A DNA stretch of 64,000 nt, from assembly GCF_003285005.1 (NCBI RefSeq), contig NZ_QMFA01000021.1, positions 1 to 64,000 of the forward strand, read 5' to 3'. Position 1 is the first letter of the stretch. Every line of letters begins with the position of its first letter. The notes under the pieces were generated by a model that made no database searches, was not told the origin of the DNA, and saw nothing but the letters and a program-made list of their open reading frames with translations. The translations under genes and the position numbers were made by a program. Below, in pieces: positions 43,661-52,558 of the stretch. The stretch comes from Paenibacillus sp. YN15. GTDB lineage: Bacteria; Bacillota; Bacilli; Paenibacillales; NBRC-103111.

Positions 43661-44494
43661 TTGCTGCAAATCCGCGACCTTACGATTCATTATCATCACA
43701 AGCCTACTGTAAAACAGCTGAATATCCGGGTGGAGGAGCAACAAATTGCCGTCATTGTGGGGGAGAGCGGAAGCGGAAAAAGCACTCTGCTGCGGAGCAT
43801 CCTGGGTCTGTTGGGAGAGGGAGGGGGCATCGCCTGCGGAGAGATTCTGTTTCATGGGCAGAATCTCTCCGCCATGCCTCCCAGGGAGCTGCGCAAAATA
43901 CGCGGCGCGCAAATATCCATGATATTCCAAAATCCGGAGGCCTTTTTTGATCCCCGGATGCGGATCGGACAGCAGTTTTACGAAGCCATGAACGTGCATC
44001 AAAAAATGACGAGAAAGCAGGCGCTTCAGACAGCAGTTTCCCTGCTTGCCGACCTTCAATTTGCGGAGCCATTGCGAGTGCTGGATTCCTATCCCTTTGA
44101 ATTGAGCGGAGGCATGTGCCAACGGGTAGCCATTGGGATGGCAATAGCCAATCAGCCGAAGCTGCTCCTGGCCGATGAGCCCACCAGCGCCTTGGATGTA
44201 ACGGTCCAGGCGGAAATCATGGACCTGCTCCTCCACATGCAGAAGCGGCACCGCATGTCCATGCTGCTGGTCACCCACAATATGGCGGTGGTAGAAAAGA
44301 TGGCGGATATGGTGGGAGTCATGTATCGCGGAGAGCTTGTAGAATGGGGAACCCGGCAGGAGGTGCTGTATGCTGCGAAGCATCCGTATACCCGGGCGCT
44401 GCTCCAGGCAGTGCCGAAATTCAAGGGAGCAGGGGGAGGAGCATATGGAAGGAACCCCGCTATTGGAGGCGAAGGGGTTGAAAAAGGTGTTTGA
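43661..44494 (+). CDS. ABC transporter ATPase (NikD/DppD family)
   Basis: A 277-aa protein. TTG 43661 follows AAGGAGGAGCAACC. Walker A is GESGSGKST, the signature is LSGGMCQRVAI, Walker B is LLLADEPTSALD and the C-terminal extension ends near TRALLQAVP, typical of the family. It energises the importer with the next gene, which starts 50 bases before this stop. Confidence 0.92.
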   Translation: MLQIRDLTIHYHHKPTVKQLNIRVEEQQIAVIVGESGSGKSTLLRSILGLLGEGGGIACGEILFHGQNLSAMPPRELRKIRGAQISMIFQNPEAFFDPRMRIGQQFYEAMNVHQKMTRKQALQTAVSLLADLQFAEPLRVLDSYPFELSGGMCQRVAIGMAIANQPKLLLADEPTSALDVTVQAEIMDLLLHMQKRHRMSMLLVTHNMAVVEKMADMVGVMYRGELVEWGTRQEVLYAAKHPYTRALLQAVPKFKGAGGGAYGRNPAIGGEGVEKGV

Positions 44495-45212
44495 GGGCCC
44501 CAACGGCAGAATGACGGCTGTCGACGGCGTCCATTTTCAGATAAATACCGGAGAGTGCTACGGGCTAATCGGTGAAAGCGGCAGCGGCAAATCTACAGTT
44601 GCCCATATGATTGCGGGACTCCTGGATGCAACGGAGGGCGAAATCGCCTTTGACAGCAAGCGGCTTCCCGGCAAAGCCTGCCGTGAAGGCTTCCGCCTGC
44701 GGCGGCAGATGCAAATGATCTTTCAAAATCCCCTGTCCTCCTTTTCTCCCAAAATGACCTTGTTGTATTCGATATGCGAGGGACTTCGCTACCGGTTTTC
44801 CCTGTCCCGCCATGATATGGAGCAAAGGGCCTATGAAATGATGGATATGGTGGGGTTAAAACGGGAGTACGCCAGACGTTATTGCGGAGAGCTGAGCGGC
44901 GGGGAATGCCAGCGGGCGGCTATTGCCAGGGCTGTCATCAGCCGGCCCAAGCTGCTGATTTGCGATGAATCCACCAGCGCTCTGGATGTATCCGTACAGG
45001 CTCAAATCATGGGACTGCTTGCTCGGCTAAAGAAGGAGCTTGGTTTGTCCTACCTGTTCATCTCCCATGATATCGCATTGGTAGGCAGCATCAGCGACAA
45101 GCTTGCGGTCATGAAGGACGGCCGGATAGTAGAGGAGGGGGCGCCTGAGCGCGTCATTTGGAACCCCGGGCATCCATATACAAGCAGTCTTGTGAAATCG
45201 GCGAATTTGTAG
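44445..45212 (+). CDS. ABC transporter ATPase (NikE/DppF family)
   Basis: A 255-aa protein. ATG 44445 has GGGGGAGGA upstream and is preferred over a longer open frame. Walker A is GESGSGKST, the signature is LSGGECQRAAI, Walker B is LLICDESTSALD. Last gene of the operon; a two-way terminator follows. Confidence 0.92.
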   Translation: MEGTPLLEAKGLKKVFEGPNGRMTAVDGVHFQINTGECYGLIGESGSGKSTVAHMIAGLLDATEGEIAFDSKRLPGKACREGFRLRRQMQMIFQNPLSSFSPKMTLLYSICEGLRYRFSLSRHDMEQRAYEMMDMVGLKREYARRYCGELSGGECQRAAIARAVISRPKLLICDESTSALDVSVQAQIMGLLARLKKELGLSYLFISHDIALVGSISDKLAVMKDGRIVEEGAPERVIWNPGHPYTSSLVKSANL

Positions 45213-45241
45213 CAGGCTGTGATAATAAGGCGGCATTAAAT

Positions 45242-45287
45242 AAAGGTCCAAGCAAATGGTTAATCCAACCCATCCGCTTGGACCTTT
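45242..45287. terminator. Bidirectional terminator between the two convergent importer operons
   Basis: Perfect 12-bp stem AAAGGTCCAAGC/GCTTGGACCTTT with a 22-base loop, symmetrical so that both operons can end here. Confidence 0.8.
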
Positions 45288-45294
45288 GCCGGCA

Positions 45295-45891
45295 TCAATT
45301 CACTTTATATACCGCATCACATAACCGGTTGATAAGGCTTTTTTCATGACTGACCACGATAATGCCGATTTCTCTGCTTTTGCAAATACGAAGAAAGGCA
45401 TTCCAGATTTTCGCTTGGGTAATGGCGTCCAGCATGGTCGTCATCTCGTCGGCGATAATGTATTGGGTAGCAGGGTTCAGGGCCCGGACAATGCAAAAGC
45501 GCTGCAATTGGCCGCCGGAGAGCTCAACCGGCCAGCGGCTCATCCATTCCTCCCGTATCTCAAAGGCGTCCAGTATATCCTGGGAGGGATTGTATGATTC
45601 CGTTAAGACCTCTTTCATGCGCCATTTGGGGTCAATTGCCTTTTCCGGATGTTGATAGATCAATTGCACCGGGCGGAAGCCCCGCTGTTCCAGAGCCTGT
45701 TGTCCAATGGTTACGCATCCTGTTCGGGGAGATATATAGCCGGCCAATATTCTGGCCAAGGTGGTTTTGCCGCAGCCGCTGTAGCCCGATAACCCCAGAA
45801 CCTGGCCCGGCGATACGGAGATGTTGACATTCTGAAAGATCCAGTTATTTTTCTGATAATAATACCCCAGATTTTCTCCGGTCAATTTCAA
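45295..45891 (-). CDS. ABC transporter ATPase, short NikE/DppF-type
   Basis: A 198-aa protein with all nucleotide-binding motifs: Walker A GYSGCGKTT, signature LSGGQLQRFCI, Walker B YIIADEMTTMLD and switch His in VVSHE. It lacks the usual C-terminal extension. The start is TTG (45891-45889), with GAGGTG upstream, 47 bases inside the preceding gene. Last gene of the second importer operon. Confidence 0.85.
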   Translation of the reverse strand: MKLTGENLGYYYQKNNWIFQNVNISVSPGQVLGLSGYSGCGKTTLARILAGYISPRTGCVTIGQQALEQRGFRPVQLIYQHPEKAIDPKWRMKEVLTESYNPSQDILDAFEIREEWMSRWPVELSGGQLQRFCIVRALNPATQYIIADEMTTMLDAITQAKIWNAFLRICKSREIGIIVVSHEKSLINRLCDAVYKVN

Positions 45892-46711
45892 AGTCTTTCA
45901 CCTCTTCTCCCTGAAATTCCAGACCAAAATCATGCTGCGGCAACGCTCTCCAGAGTCTTCGGGTATATTCCGCATTCAACCCTTCGCCGTTCCCCTGAAA
46001 AGCGGACGCATCCGCCACTTCTACTGTCCGCCCGTCCTGGATGACGGCTACCCGGTCGGCAATCTCCAGAGCGGACATAATATCATGCGTAATCAGCATA
46101 ACTCCTGCGCCATTCCTTGCTACTTGGGCCAGTTGCCGCAAAATCTCGGACAGGGCCTCCGGATGAATTCCCGGTGTGGGTTCATCGGCGATAACGAGTC
46201 GAATCCCCTCCCGGACACTGGTTGCGAACAGAATCCGGCGAAGCATGCCTCCCGATAATTCATGGGGAAGAAGCCGGCTTACCCTTTGGTCCAAGCCATA
46301 TTGCTGAAACAACTCTTGCTGTATTTGTTTGGCCATGGTTTTGGGAAGGCCAATCTGTACCTGCCTCCCCACCCTCATCAGAGGGTCCAGGTAATTGACC
46401 GATTGGGGAATAAAGGATATTTCCCGGCCGCGCAGTTGGACCTTGCGCTCTTCGGTCAGTTTTTCTCCGCGGTACATCATTTGTCCTCCGCATATGGAGT
46501 TCTGAGGCAATATGCCCAATACCGCGTGGGCCAGCAGGCTTTTGCCGGAGCCGCTGGCTCCTACCACGGCGACAATTTCCCCTTCATGAATGTCCACGTT
46601 TAAATCAGAGATGGGCTGGATCAGGCGCTTCCGGGTTCCCTTCAAATATTGGGAAAATCCAATGGACAACCCCTCGACCTGCAATAATGGTTTTTTGGGC
46701 GCGGTGCTCAA
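45845..46711 (-). CDS. ABC transporter ATPase (NikD/DppD family)
   Basis: A 288-aa protein. Walker A is GASGSGKSL, the signature is LSGGMLRRILF (a variant, with Leu-Arg in place of Gln-Arg), and Walker B is LVIADEPTPGI. It pairs with the short ATPase whose start overlaps its 3' end. The C-terminus is longer than usual and ends in a charged tail. Confidence 0.88.
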   Translation of the reverse strand: MSTAPKKPLLQVEGLSIGFSQYLKGTRKRLIQPISDLNVDIHEGEIVAVVGASGSGKSLLAHAVLGILPQNSICGGQMMYRGEKLTEERKVQLRGREISFIPQSVNYLDPLMRVGRQVQIGLPKTMAKQIQQELFQQYGLDQRVSRLLPHELSGGMLRRILFATSVREGIRLVIADEPTPGIHPEALSEILRQLAQVARNGAGVMLITHDIMSALEIADRVAVIQDGRTVEVADASAFQGNGEGLNAEYTRRLWRALPQHDFGLEFQGEEVKDFEIDRRKSGVLLSEK

Positions 46712-46723
46712 TTCCGGGGCCTC

Positions 46724-47560
46724 CTATTCATGAGAACTGGCGGGTTCCATCAGTATGCGAAGCTGCTCGCCGATATTATCGAAGCTCTTAATCACAATAA
46801 TGAGCAGCAAACCGGGGAAAAGCACCAGCCACCATTTACCGGTAGAAATATGGTTCATAGCTTCGGAGAGGATGATGCCGACGGCAGGGGTTTGCGGTGA
46901 AAGCCCGAAGCCCAGAAAGGTTAGTGCCGCCTCATGCAAAATGACATGGGGAAACATAAGCAGGAACCCGATCATAATTTGCGGAAAAACAGCAGGGAGG
47001 ATATGTTTGTTGGCGATAAACCAGGCTGATTTTCCATAGCTTTTGGAAATTTGGATGTATTCCGCGTTTTTGATTTGGAGCACCTCGGATCGCACAACTC
47101 TTGCCAATGAGGTCCAGTGAGTCAGAGAAACTCCCCATACAATCCCGTGTATTCCGCCGCCTGCAATAAAGCAGATTAATACCATGAAGACGAGATGCGG
47201 CATGCCGATGAACAAATCAATGATCCATGAAACGATGGCGTCAACCGTTTTGCCAAAGGTGGCGGCGCATATCCCCATAATGGTTGCAACAAATACGCTT
47301 ATAAGGGAGGCAAAAGCACCGACTGCAAGGGACAGACGCAGCCCTTTGATTGTCCGCGTAAACATATCCCGGCCAAGCCAGTCCGTACCGAACCAATGAT
47401 TGAAGCTGGGCGGCAGATTCCTGCTGGCGGCGTTCAATCGAAGATTGCTGTCGCTTAACAGAAAGCTGAGAATCAGGATGGCCACGATGAGGAGGGAGGA
47501 AAATGCCACAAACCCCATCATTCTCTTTCTTGCATTGGGCCCTTCCAGCTCTTTATGCAT
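46724..47560 (-). CDS. Nickel/dipeptide/opine-type ABC permease (NikC/DppC family)
   Basis: A 278-aa membrane protein with FGTDWLGRDMFTRTIKGLRLSL-type hallmark region and loop EYIQISKSYGKSAWFIANKHI. It begins one base after the stop of its partner permease and is followed by the ATPases. Same architecture as the operon on the other strand, but clearly diverged in sequence. Confidence 0.88.
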   Translation of the reverse strand: MHKELEGPNARKRMMGFVAFSSLLIVAILILSFLLSDSNLRLNAASRNLPPSFNHWFGTDWLGRDMFTRTIKGLRLSLAVGAFASLISVFVATIMGICAATFGKTVDAIVSWIIDLFIGMPHLVFMVLICFIAGGGIHGIVWGVSLTHWTSLARVVRSEVLQIKNAEYIQISKSYGKSAWFIANKHILPAVFPQIMIGFLLMFPHVILHEAALTFLGFGLSPQTPAVGIILSEAMNHISTGKWWLVLFPGLLLIIVIKSFDNIGEQLRILMEPASSHE

Positions 47561-47561
47561 C

Positions 47562-48530
47562 TCATGCTCCCTCCTTGATTCGGGGATCTACCAAGGTATT
47601 TAGAATGTCTGCCATCAAATTTCCGGCAAAAACAAACAGTGAGCTGATCAGGATAATGCCCATAAGAAGAGGAAGGTCTCCCTTTAGTCCGGCTGTGGTC
47701 AGCGTGCTTCCCAGTCCGGGATAGGCAAACACCTTCTCGGCCAGTACGGAGCCTCCGAAGAGCTCCCCAAAATAGGCAAATTGCAGGGAAATTGCGGGAA
47801 TGATGGAGTTGCGGAAGCCATGGTTTGCAAAAATTGCCCATCTGCCTTCGCCACGGGCTTTAGCGAAAACAACATACTCCGAATTTAGGATGTCGATCAT
47901 TTTTTCGCGGGTATGCATAGCCACATTGGCAATCCCCAAGATGCTCAGGGACAACGCAGGCAGAACAAAGTGCCTCACACGGTCCATAAACGCTACCTCG
48001 CTCTCCCGTACGCCGGGCGGCGCGGCAAGACCAACAGGGAACCACTTGAGCCATACGGCAAATATAATCAAAAGAATCAATCCCAGCCAAAAGACCGGCG
48101 TGGAAACCAAGGTATAGCTGTACCATTTGATGATTCTGTCAATCCATTTTCCCCTATTCATGGCAGCCAATGCCCCCAGAAAATAACCAACCATTCCCGA
48201 GAAAATCCAGGCTGCTCCCATCAATGCGAGAGAGGTCATAAAGCGGCTCTTGATAATGTCCATTACCGGACTTCGGTATAGCTTGGAAATTCCGAAATTG
48301 CCCTGCAGCAGGGATTTGGCCCAGGAGAAATACTGCTCAACAGGGCTTTTGTCAACGCCCCAATACTCCTTGATTTTTGCAAGCTGCTCCGGGGAGGCGG
48401 AGCTGTCCGCACCGACGTAGGCATTGATCGGGTCCATTGGAGACATATAAATCAGGGAGAAGGTAAGAAGTGATAATCCAATCAGCAGGGTTACTACCCG
48501 GATTATCCGGATTGCAATTTTTCCGGCCAT
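47562..48530 (-). CDS. Nickel/dipeptide/opine-type ABC permease (NikB/DppB family)
   Basis: A 322-aa membrane protein with IYMSPMDPINAYVG near the start, the loop REKMIDILNSEYVVFAKARG and LFGGSVLAEKVFAYPGLG near the end. It follows the binding-protein gene by 18 bases. Confidence 0.88.
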   Translation of the reverse strand: MAGKIAIRIIRVVTLLIGLSLLTFSLIYMSPMDPINAYVGADSSASPEQLAKIKEYWGVDKSPVEQYFSWAKSLLQGNFGISKLYRSPVMDIIKSRFMTSLALMGAAWIFSGMVGYFLGALAAMNRGKWIDRIIKWYSYTLVSTPVFWLGLILLIIFAVWLKWFPVGLAAPPGVRESEVAFMDRVRHFVLPALSLSILGIANVAMHTREKMIDILNSEYVVFAKARGEGRWAIFANHGFRNSIIPAISLQFAYFGELFGGSVLAEKVFAYPGLGSTLTTAGLKGDLPLLMGIILISSLFVFAGNLMADILNTLVDPRIKEGA

Positions 48531-48548
48531 CGCCGATTCTCCCTTCCT

Positions 48549-50159
48549 TTATTCCATTGTCCATTCCGTGATATTTCCGAATAGTGCCCATTCATGGCCG
48601 TGCGAATGCACCGGTTGCTTGCCCAGATCCAGCCCGTCTTTTGTCAGGTACAAATGGTCAACGCGCAAAAGCCAAACAATCGGCGCATCTCCGATGCCAC
48701 TGAAGCCGGTATTGCCGTCCCATTGCGCCAGCTTCCAATATTTATTGGCTTCCTCCTGAGTGGAGGCTGTTATCGCCCGTCTCAAATATTCATCTACCTT
48801 GGGATTCTCATAATTAGACATATTGTTGTAGCCTGTATTGATTACTTCGGAAGAATTCATGGTATACAGCTGATGGGGATGATGTCTGCCGCCGCCCCAG
48901 GCTACCGCTGCAGTTTTGCCCTTGAGGTATATCTCGTCCCATGTGGCTCCGATGAGATTAATCTTTATGCCGAAGGCGCTTGCCTGATCGGCAACAGCGA
49001 GAGAAAGATCGCTGCGCAATTGGTCACTGGAACTGAAGTACATGGAGAACTCAGCCTTGCGCCCATTTTTTTCAACGATTCCGTCTTGGTTCGAGTCAGC
49101 CCAACCGCCTTCAGCAAGGATTTTTTGGGCAGCCTCGATGTCGCCGTCCTTAATAACGGTCTTTTCATTGAACCAGGGCAGATTGTCGCACAGGGAAAAG
49201 GCCTTTTTGCCAAAGCCGTTAAGCGATACATCCAAAAGCTTCTGGCGGTCTAATCCGATATTAAGAGCTCTGCGTATTGCAGCATCACTGGTCACATCAT
49301 TGCCGGTGTCTACTTCCTTGCCATTGGTCATGCCTTTTCCGCCACTGGGCTTTGTTGGAAGCATAATTCCGCGGGAATCGATGCTCTCGAAGGAGCGGAG
49401 GGTCATTCCCTTTACTGTTTGTCCGGCAAAGGTGGGCGGCACATAGACAATATCCGCTATTCCGGCTTTGGCGGAGGCAAGGGCAGCGTCCTCTTCCAGC
49501 AGCAGGAAGGTGAGTTTTTTGAATTGGGGGGTTGTTCCATACCAGTATGGATTGTATTCCATAATAATTTGCTGGCCATCGTTGTATTGAACCACCTTGT
49601 ACGGTCCGGAGCCAATAGGATTGCTGGAATAATTATCATCATAATAAGCCTTGGGGACAATCCCGATCTCTGTAAGCTGGCTGACGAAGGTAGAACGCGG
49701 TTCCTTCAGATGGAAAATGATTGTGTTTCCGTCGGAAATGCTGATTGAGTGGATAAAGGACAAATCAAACTTTACACCGTCATCCTTGAGCATCTCGTAT
49801 GTAAACTTGACATCCTCGGCAGTGACCGGCTCGCCGTTGGAAAACTTGACATCCTCACGCAGGGGAAAGGTCCAGGTAAGGGCATCATCACTAATTTTAT
49901 AAGATTTGGCAAGATCGCCGATGAAGTTAAGCTCTGAATCAATGGTTAACAGGGAGCTATGGGTCAGCCGAATCTGGGCATGGGTTCCCCAACCCTTTTT
50001 GGGATCGAATTGTCCTACATCGGTTTTTCCTACGGCCAGCACCAGCTCGTCTTTTTTCTGGGTTTCTTGGCCGCTGCTCTCTGAAGAGTGATCGGATGAC
50101 TGGCAGCCTGTCATAATAAGCAGGGCGCATGCCAGCATCAGCGTGAATAACTTTTTCAT
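48549..50159 (-). CDS. Nickel/peptide-type substrate-binding lipoprotein (NikA/DppA family)
   Basis: A 536-aa protein starting at ATG 50159-50157, behind TAGGAGG on the minus strand. Lipobox IMTGC (Cys19), then FDPKKGWGTHAQIRLTHSSL and FSNGEPVTAEDVKFTYEML, typical of family 5 receptors. It heads the second importer operon, transcribed away from the two-component system at 50359. The ligand may be nickel or a metal-chelator complex. Confidence 0.88.
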   Translation of the reverse strand: MKKLFTLMLACALLIMTGCQSSDHSSESSGQETQKKDELVLAVGKTDVGQFDPKKGWGTHAQIRLTHSSLLTIDSELNFIGDLAKSYKISDDALTWTFPLREDVKFSNGEPVTAEDVKFTYEMLKDDGVKFDLSFIHSISISDGNTIIFHLKEPRSTFVSQLTEIGIVPKAYYDDNYSSNPIGSGPYKVVQYNDGQQIIMEYNPYWYGTTPQFKKLTFLLLEEDAALASAKAGIADIVYVPPTFAGQTVKGMTLRSFESIDSRGIMLPTKPSGGKGMTNGKEVDTGNDVTSDAAIRRALNIGLDRQKLLDVSLNGFGKKAFSLCDNLPWFNEKTVIKDGDIEAAQKILAEGGWADSNQDGIVEKNGRKAEFSMYFSSSDQLRSDLSLAVADQASAFGIKINLIGATWDEIYLKGKTAAVAWGGGRHHPHQLYTMNSSEVINTGYNNMSNYENPKVDEYLRRAITASTQEEANKYWKLAQWDGNTGFSGIGDAPIVWLLRVDHLYLTKDGLDLGKQPVHSHGHEWALFGNITEWTME

Positions 50160-50300
50160 AGTAAAACCTCCTATCTCCTAATATTTTTTATCAATATAAG
50201 CAGCCAGCTGCAGTGCCAAGTATATATGGAGGCAATCGATAATAACAAGAGCTTTTAGCTTGATTTCATAATATTTCATAAATAACGGGCCCCGCTATTC

Positions 50301-50329
50301 TTGGAGTTTTATAGATTGCTTGTTAAAAT
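50301..50329 (+). promoter_or_regulatory. Promoter of the two-component system
   Basis: TTGGAG, 17-bp spacer, TAAAAT, 30 bases before the response regulator start. It lies in the 199-bp divergent region (50160-50358) shared with the second importer operon, which is AT-rich and has TATATA-like boxes for the other direction but no clear pair. Confidence 0.55.
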
Positions 50330-50358
50330 GTATTGAAAAAGGATCGGGTGGTAAGCGG

Positions 50359-51057
50359 ATGAGCGGCAAAATTTTGGTGGTGGACGACAGTGAGGATATT
50401 CGCGAGGTCATAGAGGTTGTGCTTAACAGCGAAGGGTATGAGGTTCATACTGCCGAAAGCGGGGAACATGCTCTTCGTCTATTGGACATTAACCATGATA
50501 TAGATTTGATCATACTCGATATTATGATGCCGGGAAAATCGGGATTCGAGATCTGCCAGGATATCCGGAAAGCAACTACTGCGCCTATCCTGTTCCTCTC
50601 GGCAAAATCCCATATTGAGGACAAGGAGAGGGGACTGTCTGTAGGGGGAGACGATTATTTGCTGAAGCCCTTTTCTCCAATTGAACTGATAGCCAGAGTA
50701 AAAGCACTGCTTCGCCGGTATTCCGTATATCAGGGCAAGGATCAGAACCCGAAATCCGAGATTATCCGCATCCGTGAGTTGTTGATCCACCCAACCTCGG
50801 GTGAGGTTTGGATTGCCAACAGACCCGTATCTCTGCGTCATATGGAATACAAGCTGCTGGTCTATTTGGCAACGAATCGCGGCAGGATATTATCCGCTCA
50901 GGAGCTTTACGAAAGCATCTGGCAGGAGCCCTTTTTGCCTGTTTCCAACAATACAGTGGTTGCACATATTAAAAATTTGCGTCAACAGATCGAACACAAT
51001 CCAAAGGAACCCAGGTTCATCATTACCGTGTGGGGCAGGGGGTATCAGATTGTTTAA
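50359..51057 (+). CDS. OmpR/PhoB-type response regulator
   Basis: A 232-aa protein; ATG 50359 is preferred to an upstream TTG at 50320. The receiver domain has DDSED at the start, phosphoacceptor Asp54 in IILDIMMPGKSG and the lysine in YLLKPF. The winged-helix domain (about 130-230) ends FIITVWGRGYQIV. It is divergent from the second importer operon and probably controls it. The partner kinase starts eight bases before its stop. Confidence 0.92.
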   Translation: MSGKILVVDDSEDIREVIEVVLNSEGYEVHTAESGEHALRLLDINHDIDLIILDIMMPGKSGFEICQDIRKATTAPILFLSAKSHIEDKERGLSVGGDDYLLKPFSPIELIARVKALLRRYSVYQGKDQNPKSEIIRIRELLIHPTSGEVWIANRPVSLRHMEYKLLVYLATNRGRILSAQELYESIWQEPFLPVSNNTVVAHIKNLRQQIEHNPKEPRFIITVWGRGYQIV

Positions 51058-52357
51058 AAAATGGCTCGTCCGAAAATTGGGATTATGCGTCATTTTTGCT
51101 TTTTTGTGCGCAGGTGCCGTTTTCATGCTGCTTGAGCATATTTCTGCCCAAATGATTGAGGGCAGGTACATGGATTCCGAATATGTACAAGCGCAGATGA
51201 AGCGGGAGGTGGAAGCCATTCAAGCATATATTGCGGAGCATGATATCGGCCTGAATCATTTTTACAAGGTGGCCAAATGGATGGACCGGGATAAAATCAC
51301 AACCATCACCTTGTATGACAAGGACAATCTCATTTATGATTCGACCATATCGTATCTGGCCGGAACCATGAGCAGCGGCATACAGAGAAAACCTCTTCTT
51401 TGGCAGACCTTGTATCCCATTCATTTAAAGGATGCCGATGTCCACATGGATTTGACCGTATATCTGAAGCACCATGATTATGATCGGGCGCTTGTGGGAA
51501 ATCTTCTGGTCTTCTTTGGGGTGTTTCTGTTTATTGTGCTATTTTTTGTGCACCGAAAAACCTCCCATATTCTTCATTTGGAGCAGCAGGTGCAATTAAT
51601 GCAAGGGGGAATGTTTCATTTTCCCATTGAGACCAGAGGCAATGATGAAATATCGTCGCTGGCCCGAAACATTGACGACATGCGCAAGGTGTTTATCCAG
51701 CAGGTTCAGGCCCAAAATCAGATGCATGATCTCAGCAGAAAATTTGCCTCCACCATATCCCATGATATTCGGACTCCTCTGGCTGCCATGATCGGCTATC
51801 TGGATATTCTTATCAATAAAAGGACTGCAGACGAGGAGAAGCTAAGGCAGTACCTTCTGAAAAGCGCAGAAAAGGCCAATCAGCTGAAAGCCTTGATCAA
51901 TCATCTATTTGAGCACTTCGTTATTTCCGGACAGCAGGAGGCGATGGCAGACAAGGAGAGTCGTATTGACGGCTTGTCCATTGAAAATATGATTTTGGAC
52001 GGAGTATTTCTTCTTGAATCGGAAGGAATGGCAGTGAAAACCTCCTTAGCTCGTCAAGCCAATTATCATGTTCCAATTGGAAAGGAGCTGTTGCAGCGTG
52101 TATTGGACAATGTCATTTCTAATATTTTGAAGTATGCCGATAAAAATGAGCCGGTTCTTATTGAGACGAAGCATGAGGGAGATCATCTGATTATTTCTTA
52201 TCAGAATAAAGCAAAAAGTCATATAGACCCTTCCTTAAGCACGGGCTTGGGCCTAATGACTTGTCAACATATTCTTGAGAATTGCCAGGGGGCGTTGGAA
52301 GCCGGGAATTGGGATGGTCTATATTTGCTTAAGCTGCAGCTAAGAAGGTATTCGTAA
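51050..52357 (+). CDS. Sensor histidine kinase partner of the OmpR-type regulator
   Basis: A 435-aa protein. TTG 51050 is chosen because AGGGGG lies seven bases upstream and it overlaps the regulator's stop. Two membrane segments (about 9-28 and 149-167) flank an extracellular region of 120 residues; then HAMP, HisKA with SHDIRTPLAAMIG (His238) and HATPase_c with N box DNVISNILKYA and G2 box STGLGLMTC. The usual DxGxG G1 box is missing (only QNKAKSH at that place), so ATP binding may be altered, as in some VanS/BceS-like kinases. Confidence 0.85.
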   Translation: MFKKWLVRKLGLCVIFAFLCAGAVFMLLEHISAQMIEGRYMDSEYVQAQMKREVEAIQAYIAEHDIGLNHFYKVAKWMDRDKITTITLYDKDNLIYDSTISYLAGTMSSGIQRKPLLWQTLYPIHLKDADVHMDLTVYLKHHDYDRALVGNLLVFFGVFLFIVLFFVHRKTSHILHLEQQVQLMQGGMFHFPIETRGNDEISSLARNIDDMRKVFIQQVQAQNQMHDLSRKFASTISHDIRTPLAAMIGYLDILINKRTADEEKLRQYLLKSAEKANQLKALINHLFEHFVISGQQEAMADKESRIDGLSIENMILDGVFLLESEGMAVKTSLARQANYHVPIGKELLQRVLDNVISNILKYADKNEPVLIETKHEGDHLIISYQNKAKSHIDPSLSTGLGLMTCQHILENCQGALEAGNWDGLYLLKLQLRRYS

Positions 52358-52558
52358 TAATTACGTATATTCTGGCGGCCATTCCCCAAAAAATGCGACC
52401 ACCGCAAAAAAAGTGACATCCGAAACCTAAAAAGTTGTACCCGATTAAGAACTTGTCAGTATCCGGCAAAGGGAGCCTTTGCTATGCTTTCTCATAAGCG
52501 GCAGGATAATAACAGATCAACGCGCAAAACCCAGGCCGCAAAATAGGAGGTAATGGCA
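52358..52558 (+). other. Intergenic region before the 582-aa gene
   Basis: Contains a small 7-bp hairpin GCAAAGG/CCTTTGC (52466-52482) without a T-tract. No clear promoter or gene is seen. Confidence 0.3.
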
